The notes under the pieces were generated by a model that ran no database searches, was not told where the DNA came from, and was given only the letters and a program-made list of their open reading frames with translations. A stretch of 59,133 nucleotides of DNA from the NCBI GenBank assembly GCA_045601345.1, contig JAZRZL010000068.1, forward strand, positions 1-59,133, given 5' to 3'. The position numbers were made by a program, and so were the translations under genes. The stretch is from SVMC01 sp045601345. GTDB lineage: Bacteria > Bacillota > Clostridia > Oscillospirales > Oscillospiraceae. Of the stretch, positions 50,556 through 58,900 are shown in pieces (the first letter of the stretch is position 1; each line of letters opens with the position of its first letter).

Positions 50556-51581
50556 ATGTATAACGAAAGAACCGACCGCCGTCCGCATACAAAGCGGCCA
50601 GCCCAGAGAAGCAGTGCTTCTACCCAACGGCGGCGGGAAACGCATACTGGAACTGCAACTGTGCAGCGGCGGCGAACTGCTACAGCAACTTCTGCCCATC
50701 GGCAAGGTTTGCGAAGGAGAAGACCCGGCACAAAAGTACGCAGTCGATTTGCATTCGGTAAGATTTTTGGTCATATCTTTGTCAGACGTTTTCTAACCTG
50801 TGTAGCAGCGGCGCTGCTTCTCATTTTGGCCACGATTGTCTGCCTTCGCGTGAGGATGATTTCTGTTGTGGGGAATTCCATGTATTCCATTCAGGAAATT
50901 CAGGAGGCATCTGGCATTTCTGAGGGAAGTGCGCTGCTTTTGGTAAATAAAACTGCTGTTGCTGGCCGCATTCGAGCGGAGCTTCCTTATATTGATCAGG
51001 TTCGTATAGGTATTGGTCTTCCCAATGCTGTAAAGATTGAAGTAGTAGAATTGGAGAATACCTTTGCAGTTGCCGCAAATGATGGCAGCTACTGGCTAAT
51101 GAATGCCGATGGAAAGCTTGTTGAGCAGATCACAGCTAAGGCGGCTTCTGATTATCTAACCATTCAGGGTGTTCGCATTGAGAATGCCGCAGCAGGACAG
51201 ATGGTTGAGGCGATGAAGGATTCTGTTCCAGAGAAGAAAAAAACAGAAGAGGAGCAGAACGAAGATGGCGAAGAAACCGTTGATGCGCCGCCTGAGGCAT
51301 CGGCAGAGGAACGTATGGCGGTAGCACTTCAGATCGTATCACAGTTGGAGGGAGAGGATGATATCCGTTCTATTACAGCGATAGATGTCAGCTCAATTTA
51401 TGATCTGCAAATTTGGTACGGTACTCGTTTTCAGGTCAAGCTTGGCAACACCGAGGAGCTGAGCTATAAGCTTGAATATATGGTCGCTGCCCTTGCACAG
51501 CTGGAAAGTTATCAGTCGGGTGTTCTGGATTTAACCTTCCAGGAAGCAAAAAAAGCCTCATTCATTCCATGGCAAAGCTAG
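50556..51581 (+). CDS. ftsQ: FtsQ/DivIB-type cell division protein
   Basis: 341 residues from ATG 50556 with TGGAGGACAT upstream. A very basic cytoplasmic N-terminus (about 1-70, many Arg/Thr), a membrane segment (about 82-103) and a POTRA domain starting MISVVGNSMYSIQEIQEASG. An acidic low-complexity stretch (about 226-245, KKKTEEEQNEDGEETVD) divides the extracellular beta domain. FtsQ/DivIB scaffolds FtsL/FtsB. Position between murA and ftsZ is classical for the cluster. Confidence 0.88.
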   Translation: MYNERTDRRPHTKRPAQRSSASTQRRRETHTGTATVQRRRTATATSAHRQGLRRRRPGTKVRSRFAFGKIFGHIFVRRFLTCVAAALLLILATIVCLRVRMISVVGNSMYSIQEIQEASGISEGSALLLVNKTAVAGRIRAELPYIDQVRIGIGLPNAVKIEVVELENTFAVAANDGSYWLMNADGKLVEQITAKAASDYLTIQGVRIENAAAGQMVEAMKDSVPEKKKTEEEQNEDGEETVDAPPEASAEERMAVALQIVSQLEGEDDIRSITAIDVSSIYDLQIWYGTRFQVKLGNTEELSYKLEYMVAALAQLESYQSGVLDLTFQEAKKASFIPWQS

Positions 51582-51617
51582 AAAAAATAAAATTTTTACA
51601 TTTTATGAGAATTTCTA

Positions 51618-51646
51618 TTGACCAAATTGAGATTTGACGTTAGAAT
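51618..51646 (+). promoter_or_regulatory. Promoter of ftsZ
   Basis: TTGACC (51618-51623), 17-nt spacer, TAGAAT (51641-51646) in the 157-nt gap after ftsQ. It lets ftsZ be expressed apart from the rest of the cluster. Confidence 0.7.
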
Positions 51647-51738
51647 AAAAGAGTATAAATGTGCATATTATATCCTCAGGCAAAAACAGGGGAATCATGC
51701 AGATAATAGAATCCGAGGTATACATAGGAGGAGATCAT

Positions 51739-52824
51739 ATGTCCGAGATTTTTGCAGATAAAGTTGTTAGTATTAAAGTCATTGGCGTTGGCGGTGCCGG
51801 TAATAATGTTGTAAATCGAATGATTGACAGCGGTATTGATGGTGTGGAATTTATTGCCGTGAATACCGACAAACAGGATTTGAATAAATCGCATTGCCCC
51901 AATAAGCTTCAGATTGGTGAGAAGCTGACCGGTGGTATGGGCGCAGGTTCCAAGCCGGATACCGGCAAGAAATCTGCTGAGGAATCCCGTGCTGCCATTG
52001 CTAAGGCATTGGAGGGCGCGGATATGGTCTTTATCACCGCCGGTATGGGCGGCGGCACTGGCACTGGTGCTGCTCCGATTATTGCAGACCTTGCCCATGA
52101 GGCAGGGATTCTCACCGTTGGCGTTGTTACCAAGCCTTTCCGTTTTGAGGGTGCCAACCGTATGCGTCAGGCAGAGGCCGGTATTGCTGCACTTTCCGAT
52201 AAGGTTGATTCCCTAATCATCATCCCGAACGATCGCCTGAAGTATGTTACTGACCAGAAGATTACCTTTGCCAATGCTTTTGGCATCGCGGATGATGTTC
52301 TAAAGCAGGCTGTAACCTCTATTTCTCAGTTGGTCAGCTATTCTGAAAAGGTTATCATCAATTTGGACTTTGCCGATGTATCTTCTGTTATGAAAAATGC
52401 CGGCCATGCCCATATGGGCGTTGGTATTGCCTCCGGCCGCGACAAGGCAGAGATGGCTGCACAGATGGCAGTTGCCTCTCCGCTGCTTGAGACCTCCATT
52501 AATGGCGCTACCGGTGTCCTGATTAACGTGACCGGCGCTATGGATTTGGGTCTTGACGATGTTGAAACCGCAGCCAATATTGTTATGGAAGCTGCAAATC
52601 CTGATGCAAATATCATTTTTGGTGCCGCCTTCGATGAAAGCTATGAGGATGAAATGCGCGTCACTGTGATTGCTACTGGCTTTGGTGAGAAGCAGGATGC
52701 GCCTACTGCCACCAAGCCTTCCACTTATTCTTCGGCAGCCGAGCGCTCCCGTCCGGCTCATGTATCTGTGGCAGAAGAGGATGTGGATGATATTGATGCT
52801 ATCTTCTCTATCTTCAATAAGTAA
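51739..52824 (+). CDS. ftsZ: Cell division protein FtsZ
   Basis: 361 residues from ATG 51739, preceded by TAGGAGGAGATCAT. IKVIGVGGAGNNVVNRM (nucleotide binding), AGMGGGTGTGAAP (tubulin signature), and NDRLKYVTDQKITF (T7 loop vicinity) followed by a short variable linker and the C-terminal peptide DIDAIFSIFNK that docks membrane anchors. It polymerises into the Z ring. ftsA is not next to it, so SepF or a remote FtsA must anchor it. An intrinsic terminator follows. Confidence 0.97.
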   Translation: MSEIFADKVVSIKVIGVGGAGNNVVNRMIDSGIDGVEFIAVNTDKQDLNKSHCPNKLQIGEKLTGGMGAGSKPDTGKKSAEESRAAIAKALEGADMVFITAGMGGGTGTGAAPIIADLAHEAGILTVGVVTKPFRFEGANRMRQAEAGIAALSDKVDSLIIIPNDRLKYVTDQKITFANAFGIADDVLKQAVTSISQLVSYSEKVIINLDFADVSSVMKNAGHAHMGVGIASGRDKAEMAAQMAVASPLLETSINGATGVLINVTGAMDLGLDDVETAANIVMEAANPDANIIFGAAFDESYEDEMRVTVIATGFGEKQDAPTATKPSTYSSAAERSRPAHVSVAEEDVDDIDAIFSIFNK

Positions 52825-52838
52825 TTATCTGTAATTTG

Positions 52839-52877
52839 AAACCAGCGGTTTCGTTCTTTAGAACCGCTGGTTTTGTC
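52839..52877 (+). terminator. Intrinsic terminator of ftsZ
   Basis: AAACCAGCGGTT (52839-52850) pairs with AACCGCTGGTTT (52862-52873), followed by TGTCTTT. It closes the dcw cluster. Confidence 0.85.
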
Positions 52878-52908
52878 TTTATTTTGCGCCAATTTCTTGT
52901 GAGAACTA

Positions 52909-52942
52909 TTTACTTTTACTATTTACTATGGTAAAATGCATA
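52909..52942 (+). promoter_or_regulatory. Promoter with overlapping palindromic operator, yerC-like operon
   Basis: TTTACT (52909-52914), 17 nt, TAAAAT (52932-52937). The -10 is overlapped by the palindrome TTTAC-TATG-GTAAA (52922-52936), preceded by the direct repeat TATTTACT, a plausible site for the downstream TrpR-like regulator. Confidence 0.5.
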
Positions 52943-52958
52943 AAGGAGGTGTGATACC

Positions 52959-53267
52959 TTGAATAATCGTAACAAACAAACAAATCCGGAGCATGAGCTA
53001 TATGACGCAATCCTAAAGTTGGAATCCCATGAGGAATGCTATCGCTTTTTCTGTGACCTTTGCACCATGTCGGAAATGAAGGCGCTGGAACAGCGCTTTG
53101 AAGTGGCAAGGCTTTTGAGTAAGGGTAGAATTTATAATGATATTCTTGAGCTTACCGGAGCCAGCTCTGCGACCATCAGCCGAGTCAACCGTAGCCTGCA
53201 TTATGGCGAGGACTCCTATTGGGAAATTTTTCGCAAGCTTGATGAGCAGGAGGGCAATGGCGAATGA
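52959..53267 (+). CDS. YerC/YecD family TrpR-related DNA-binding protein
   Basis: 102 residues from TTG 52959, with AAAGGAGGTG at 8 nt. The core FFCDLCTMSEMKALEQRFEVARLLSKG followed by ELTGASSATISRVNRSLHYG (given in parts) is the YerC/TrpR helix-turn-helix layout. Small TrpR-like regulators dimerise and bind palindromes; the target and ligand are unknown. The palindrome over its own -10 suggests autoregulation. The TGA overlaps the methyltransferase start by ATGA. Confidence 0.85.
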   Translation: MNNRNKQTNPEHELYDAILKLESHEECYRFFCDLCTMSEMKALEQRFEVARLLSKGRIYNDILELTGASSATISRVNRSLHYGEDSYWEIFRKLDEQEGNGE

Positions 53268-54007
53268 ATGCCTATACGTCATTGGCTTTTGTCTATGATC
53301 GGCTGACCTATGATGTGGCATATGAGCAAATATGGACATTTTTAGAGACGTTGTTGCACACAAAGGACAAGCATCCCGAGACGGTTCTTGACTTGGCGTG
53401 CGGTACCGGCTCTATGTGTCTTGTTCTTGCAAAAAAAGGCTACCGTGTGATCGGTGTAGACTGCTCTGAAGAAATGCTTACTGAGGCTGCACAGAAGGCA
53501 CAAGTACTGGAAGAAAATATGCCCTTTTTCGTGTGCCAGCGTATGGAATACCTCCGACTGCCGGAGCCTGTTGACTGTGTGATCTGCTGTCTGGACAGTA
53601 TCAATTATGTCACAAATCCTGAGGACTGCCGCAAGACGATTGCCAGAGTTTATGATGCGCTCAAGCCTGGTGGGATGTTCCTGTTCGATATCAACTCCGA
53701 AGCGAAGCTTCATGCTCTGGATGGACAAGTATTCCTTGATGAGGATGATGATGTCTATTGCGTCTGGCGTACAGAGTTTGACAGAGAAGAAAACATTTGC
53801 TTCTATGGAATTGACCTGTTTCAGCGAGAGGGTAAGCTCTGGCTTCGCAGCTTTGAAGAGCACCAAGAGTATGCCTATTCTACGTTGCAGCTGGAGCAGT
53901 ACCTTTGTGAAGCAGGTTTTTCCGATATTTGCTTTTACGGCGATCGGAAAATGACACCGCCGGAGGAAAACGAGCAGAGAATTTTTATTACGGCATATAA
54001 GGAGTAG
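53264..54007 (+). CDS. Class I SAM-dependent methyltransferase
   Basis: 247 residues. VLDLACGTGSMCLVLAKKG (SAM-binding motif I, near residue 42), VIGVDCSEEML (motif II acidic residue), DCVICCLDSINYV (motif III) and LKPGGMFLFDIN (motif post III) mark the Rossmann methyltransferase fold. Substrate unknown. It is coupled to the TrpR-like gene upstream (4-nt overlap) and lies 5 nt before hslO, so all three are one operon. Confidence 0.85.
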   Translation: MNAYTSLAFVYDRLTYDVAYEQIWTFLETLLHTKDKHPETVLDLACGTGSMCLVLAKKGYRVIGVDCSEEMLTEAAQKAQVLEENMPFFVCQRMEYLRLPEPVDCVICCLDSINYVTNPEDCRKTIARVYDALKPGGMFLFDINSEAKLHALDGQVFLDEDDDVYCVWRTEFDREENICFYGIDLFQREGKLWLRSFEEHQEYAYSTLQLEQYLCEAGFSDICFYGDRKMTPPEENEQRIFITAYKE

Positions 54008-54012
54008 ATTTC

Positions 54013-54888
54013 ATGGATCATATGATACGCGGCATATCAAAAGATGGCTATGTCAAGGCCGTTGCTATTGTTTCTACCGATCTTGTAGAGCGGGCAAGAT
54101 CTATTCATCATACCACAGCGGTCGCCACTGCCGCTCTGGGCAGAGTGCTCTCAGCAGCCTCTATGATGGGGAATATGCAAAAAATTGAAGATGGTTCTGT
54201 CACGATTCAATTTAAGGGCGGTGGCCCTTTAGGGACACTTTTGGCGGTATCCGATGCAGAGGGGAATGTCCGCGGCTATGTTGATAACCCTTGCATCAGC
54301 TTGATGGAGAAATATCCGGGCAAGCTGGATGTAGGTGCAGCAGTTGGTACGGACGGTATGCTTACAGTCATCCGTGATTTGCAGATGAAGGAGCCATATG
54401 TGGGCAGTGTAGAGCTGGTCACAGGAGAAATTGGCGATGACATTACAAGCTACTTTGCCCGCAGTGAGCAGACACCCACGGCTTGTGGACTTGGGGTATT
54501 GGTCAATCCGGATCAGTCTGTGCAGTGTGCAGGAGGTTATCTGGTGCAGTTGCTTCCCGGTGCACCGGAGGATGTGATAAGCCGCGTGGAGATCGGCATT
54601 ATGAATGCCGGTGCAGTGACAAAAATGCTCACGGATGGAAAAGACGGCGCAGAAATCATCCGTGCGGTACTTGAGAATTTTGAGGTGGAGCTGTTTGAAG
54701 CAGAGCCGGTGGAATACCGCTGCTATTGCTCTCGTGAACGTGTCACCAAAGCTCTTATCAGCATTGGAAGAGAAGAGCTAGGCGATATGATTGAAAAGGG
54801 TGAGGATATTCATCTGTCCTGCCAGTTCTGCGACGCAGACTATGTATTTACCAGAGAACAGCTGAAAGAATTAGTGGAGAATATATAA
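54013..54888 (+). CDS. hslO: Redox-regulated chaperone Hsp33
   Basis: 291 residues. The N-terminal domain begins DHMIRGISKDGYVKAVAI; the C-terminal zinc switch has YRCYCSRERV (CxC) and LSCQFCDADYVF (CxxC), the four cysteines that bind zinc when reduced and form disulfides under oxidation, turning the protein into an ATP-independent holdase. ATG 54013 is preceded by AAGGAGTAGATTTC. It ends about 30 nt before the strong tRNA promoter. Confidence 0.95.
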   Translation: MDHMIRGISKDGYVKAVAIVSTDLVERARSIHHTTAVATAALGRVLSAASMMGNMQKIEDGSVTIQFKGGGPLGTLLAVSDAEGNVRGYVDNPCISLMEKYPGKLDVGAAVGTDGMLTVIRDLQMKEPYVGSVELVTGEIGDDITSYFARSEQTPTACGLGVLVNPDQSVQCAGGYLVQLLPGAPEDVISRVEIGIMNAGAVTKMLTDGKDGAEIIRAVLENFEVELFEAEPVEYRCYCSRERVTKALISIGREELGDMIEKGEDIHLSCQFCDADYVFTREQLKELVENI

Positions 54889-54920
54889 AAATAAAAAAAC
54901 AAAAAATCCTAAAATATCTC

Positions 54921-54949
54921 TTGACAAAATAGCTTCACGTGTGTATAAT
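54921..54949 (+). promoter_or_regulatory. Full-consensus promoter of the tRNA cluster
   Basis: TTGACA (54921-54926), exactly 17 nt, TATAAT (54944-54949), then a start near 54957 and the first tRNA at 54989. Perfect hexamers are normal for stable RNA operons. Confidence 0.9.
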
Positions 54950-54988
54950 AACACCCGTCCGCTGGTGATAACGCCGCAGACAGTTCTT

Positions 54989-55064
54989 GGAAGGTTAGCT
55001 CAGCTGGGAGAGCACCTGCCTTACAAGCAGGGGGTCACAGGTTCGAGCCCTGTACTTTCCACCA
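54989..55064 (+). tRNA. tRNA-Val (anticodon TAC)
   Basis: A 76-nt cloverleaf: GGAAGGT pairs with ACTTTCC in the acceptor, anticodon loop CTTACAA, T-arm GGTTCGAGCCC part, and CCA encoded at the end. Confidence 0.95.
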
Positions 55065-55069
55065 TATTT

Positions 55070-55146
55070 GGCCCGGTGGTGCAGTCGGTTAGCACGCCAG
55101 CCTGTCACGCTGGAGGTCGACAGTTCGAGTCTGTTCCGGGTCGCCA
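55070..55146 (+). tRNA. tRNA-Asp (anticodon GTC)
   Basis: A 77-nt cloverleaf: acceptor GGCCCGG with CCGGGTC, anticodon loop CTGTCAC, G discriminator and encoded CCA. Confidence 0.95.
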
Positions 55147-55154
55147 TGTAAATT

Positions 55155-55175
55155 GGGGTGATCTTGCATCACCCC
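55155..55175 (+). other. Hairpin between tRNA-Asp and tRNA-Phe
   Basis: GGGGTGAT (55155-55162) pairs with ATCACCCC (55168-55175). No T-tract; more likely a processing spacer or partial attenuator than a terminator. Confidence 0.55.
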
Positions 55176-55181
55176 ATATAT

Positions 55182-55257
55182 GCCTCTGTAGCTCAGTAGG
55201 TAGAGCAGCGGATTGAAAATCCGCGTGTCGTTGGTTCAATTCCGACCGGAGGCACCA
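55182..55257 (+). tRNA. tRNA-Phe (anticodon GAA)
   Basis: A 76-nt cloverleaf: acceptor GCCTCTG with CGGAGGC-type closure, anticodon loop TTGAAAA, encoded CCA. Confidence 0.95.
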
Positions 55258-55262
55258 GTTCT

Positions 55263-55338
55263 GCGGGTGTAGCTCATCCGGTAGAGCGCCACCTTGCCAA
55301 GGTGGAGGTAGCGAGTTCGAGCCTCGTCACCCGCTCCA
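55263..55338 (+). tRNA. tRNA-Gly (anticodon GCC)
   Basis: A 76-nt cloverleaf: acceptor GCGGGTG with CACCCGC, anticodon loop TTGCCAA, T discriminator and encoded CCA. Confidence 0.95.
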
Positions 55339-55341
55339 AAC

Positions 55342-55370
55342 AAATAAGGAACGCTCAGCGTTCCTTATTT
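55342..55370 (+). other. Perfect 14-bp palindrome between tRNA-Gly and tRNA-Cys
   Basis: AAATAAGGAACGCT and AGCGTTCCTTATTT are exact complements around one base. The T-rich end could act as partial terminator inside the tRNA operon. Confidence 0.6.
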
Positions 55371-55375
55371 CATAC

Positions 55376-55450
55376 GGTGCCATGGCCAAGTGGTAAGGCA
55401 AAGGTCTGCAAAACCTTTATTCCCCAGTTCAAATCTGGGTGGCACCTCCA
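55376..55450 (+). tRNA. tRNA-Cys (anticodon GCA)
   Basis: A 75-nt cloverleaf: acceptor GGTGCCA with TGGCACC, anticodon loop TCTGCAA, T discriminator and encoded CCA. Confidence 0.94.
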
Positions 55451-55486
55451 AAAATCCCTCGAACGTATGTGAGAGGGATTTTCTTT
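55451..55486 (+). terminator. Terminator of the tRNA cluster
   Basis: AAAATCCCTC (55451-55460) pairs with GAGGGATTTT (55473-55482), followed by CTTT. Confidence 0.8.
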
Positions 55487-55745
55487 ATTCACCTGTGCCA
55501 TATTTTGGGTAAACGCCCTTTTGAAGATCTTCCGGAAAAAGAAGAATTAGCGCCAGCATTTCTATTGGATATATTGTCTATATTATGACTTAGAATATTG
55601 TAAGAAATCACGTATTTTTAGAAAAGATGTTTTTGCCATTGCATTCTGGAGAAACGAAATATAAAATTATTATTAAACATTCATTATTATGCCGGAATAT
55701 ACCTTTGCATATTTTATAAGACATTTCGGCTGTGTATGATATGTT

Positions 55746-55924
55746 TATAATCCCGCAGAAAAGAGAATGTCTGCGGATTGTAAAGAAAGTATCCACATAG
55801 TCCAGTTGCTTTTGCAATATGGACGCGGGAAACACATGGAGAAGGGAAGGTGAGTGCCCGACCGCAGCGTTGCGGTAAATGTGAATACGTGCGCGACCAT
55901 TTTAAATATTTTAGGAGGTTAATT
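55746..55924 (+). promoter_or_regulatory. TATAAT box and structured leader of the GH9 gene, riboswitch-like, unassigned
   Basis: TATAAT (55746-55751, -35 weak) is followed by a ~170-nt leader with three hairpins: CCGCAGA/TCTGCGG (55753-55776), GTCCA-TTGC-TTTT-GCAA-TGGAC (55800-55824) and CCGCA-GCGT-TGCGG (55862-55875). CTGCGG of the first can instead pair with CCGCAG at 55862-55867, so two exclusive folds exist. GGAGGTTAATT then leads to the ATG. The stretch 55490-55745 before it is AT-rich and shows no gene. Confidence 0.4.
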
Positions 55925-58900
55925 ATGCAAAAACTGAGAAAAATCTTAGCTCTGGTTCTTGTAGTCTGCATGGTTCTGGGCATGATCCCCGCCATGGGCG
56001 TGGTAGCAGCGGATGAAGCTGCAGCACCCTTCATGGAAATTACCAGCGGCAATTACCTGAGCACGGTTGGCTCCAATGCCTTTAACGTATTTATGTATGA
56101 TAATACGTTCTCCGGCACCTTTGGTGACCAGCACATGGGCGGCATTGAGCTGGCCCTGAACAACCTGCGTATCGCCACCAACGGCGATCTGCACTTGCTG
56201 CCTACTCCCGAGCAGTGGGACGCAACACCCGCTCCCTCCAGAGGCAGCATCACCCGCGATAAGACCACCAATACCATCACCGTTCCCATGACCTTCAGTG
56301 GCGCAACCGATGGTACCCTCCGTTACAATCTGGTGGCTTCCCCCATCGAAAAGGGTGTTCGTCTGCAGATGGTTCTGACCAGCGATATGCCGGAGAGCCT
56401 GAAGGGCAAGGCTAGATTCAATCTGGAATTCCTGCCCTCTGCATATGAGAACAAGACCTACCAGAACGATAGAAACGGCGACGGCGTTTATGACAGCTTC
56501 GGTGCATTCCCCCTTCATGCACAGGATGCCATGGTCAACACCGAGCGCGTCAATCTTCCCAGTCAGGCATGGTATGTCAAGGACTGGAATGTACAGCGCG
56601 GCGATGCACAGCCTGTTCCCTTTGCAACCGGTCGCGGCTTTGCATTTGCACAGGAAGATAAGGACGTAGCTATCACCATCAGCTCCCGCACGGAAGATGA
56701 TCTGCAGCTCCTCGATGGCCGCAACAGAGCGCAGAACGGCTGGTATGTTCTGTCCACTCTGATTTCCGCCACCAAGAGCGGCGAAGTTGCTATCTCTTGG
56801 GATATCGAACCCAACGTGGAAGAAGGCTGGGTCAAGGAACCTCTGGTTACCTTCAGCCAGGTTGGTTATGCTCCCTCTCAGGAAGAGAAGTTCGCAGTTG
56901 TCGAACTCGACAAGTGGGACAATGATTATCCCAAGGAAATCTCCCTGTGGCGTGTCAATGCTGACGGCAGCGAGGATATGGTTTGCGAAAAGACCCTCGG
57001 CTCTACCAGCAACTGGCAGCGCTTCAAGTATGCTCGCTTCGACTTCAGCGAAGTGAACGAAATCGGTCTGTACCGCATCCATTATAATGGAGAAGTCACG
57101 GAAGTCTTCCCCATTGCCAAGGATGTTTACGATGATATTTGGCAGACCACGCTTGACGGCTTCATGGCAGTCCAGATGGATCACATCGAAGTCCGTGAAG
57201 GCTACAAGATTTGGCACGGCGCTTCCCATATGGACGATGCTTATCTGAACCCCTCCTCCAGCAGTGGCTGGTATCAGGGCAAGAGCGGCTGGTTCGATGG
57301 CATGGGCGTTGGCAGCTTCCCCAATCAGCTGACCCAGAGAGGTCTCAAGGCTGATACCCACGTAGACGGCCTGAACAAGGGCGGTTGGTTCGATGCCGGT
57401 GACTTCGACCTGCAGATGAGCCGTAACTTCTCTGTTCTGAACCAGTGCATCCAGGCTGCAGAATACTGCAACAACATGGACAACTACGATAACCTGTATG
57501 TCGAGTGGAACGATGCTACCGGCGGTCTGGTCGAAATGCACCGTCCTGACGGCGTGCCTGATGTCATTCAGCAGGCCATCCACGGCTCCAAGCAGCAGCT
57601 TGCTCAGTACGAAGTTCTCGGCGGCTGGGGGGGCTGGGTGGAAGTCCGTTATCTGCGTCAGTACACCCATCTGGGTGACCCCTCCTCCGATACCGACGGC
57701 TACATCTACGATCCGAGCCTTGCAGAAGGCGATGTCGTAGAGCGTGACGGCAAGGTTTACTCCGGTGTCGATGATGACCGCTTCCTGCTGTTCTCCGGCG
57801 GCGGCGGCAGCTTCTCCACCTCCATGTCCGGCAGAGTCAATGACTTCGCTGGCGTTGCCTATCTGGCAGCTCCCTACTATCCCGAGTATGCAGCAGAAAT
57901 CTTCAACGCTGCTACCAAGATCTGGAAGGACGAGAATCTGGGCAACAACCCCGACTTCAACCGTACCGTTCAGTTCACTCTGGCTACTTTCAACCTTGAA
58001 AAGTATGGCATTAAGTACAACGATCAGGATACCCTGAACTATGCCTACTTCAAGAACCTGCTCGACAGCAAGCTGAATAGCGCCATCAGCGGTGGTGTCA
58101 ACAGCAACCTGGCACTTCTCGCTCTGATCCCCGTGGCAGAAGAGATGGGTCTCGGCGCTGACTTTAAGGATCGTCTGGAACCCTCCGTTGCAAGCACTGC
58201 CAACTCCCAGAGCACCAACACCAACGTATTCGGCCTGAACCCCTCCACCGGCGCAAGCTGGGGCGGTGCGAACAATTCCTACACCGGCGTTCGCAATATC
58301 AGCTTCATGCTCTATAACTTCCCCAATGTGGAAGGCCACGAAAAGATGGAGAAGAACATCCTTCGTTCCGTCAACTATCTGCTTGGTCGTCACCCCGCCT
58401 CCAACTCCTCCTGGATTTCCGGCGTGGGCACCAAGTCCGCTCTGCATCCCTACAACTCCAACCGCGCAGAAGAGAGCTATATTCCCGGCTCTATCCTGCC
58501 CGGCCACATCACCTTCAATGACTTCGTTGAGACCATGGGCGACCACTTCAACTTCCTGTGGTTCGAAAACGAATCCATCGTTGACTATCAGTCCAACTGG
58601 CTGCCTGTCGGTCTCGTTGCCGGCAAGATCGGCCATAAGGAAGCTGCCGAAGTCTACGCTCCCACCAAGGACTTTGAGAGCAGCTTCGATGCTGAACTCA
58701 AGACGGTCACCAGCACCTCCATGTGGGGCGGTGATTCTACTGACGGCTACTTCACCGATGGTGGCTTTGATGTCCTGATGTACAGCACCACCTTCGACCG
58801 CACCTTCGGCGATCAGCACTGCGCTGGTATCGAACTGGTACAGGATGGCCGCCGTGTGGCTACCAACGGCGATATCCATCTGCTCCCGACAACCGAGCAG

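Noticed and set aside
54941..55216. A 91-codon open frame across the tRNA genes
   Set aside because: It covers three intact tRNA genes and is not a protein gene.
55750..55910. Cobalamin or c-di-GMP-II riboswitch before the GH9 gene
   Set aside because: Only isolated strings agree. The cobalamin core GGTG-AA-TCC element and the c-di-GMP-II GGGCAC/GTGC pairing are not complete, so I only record an unassigned structured leader.
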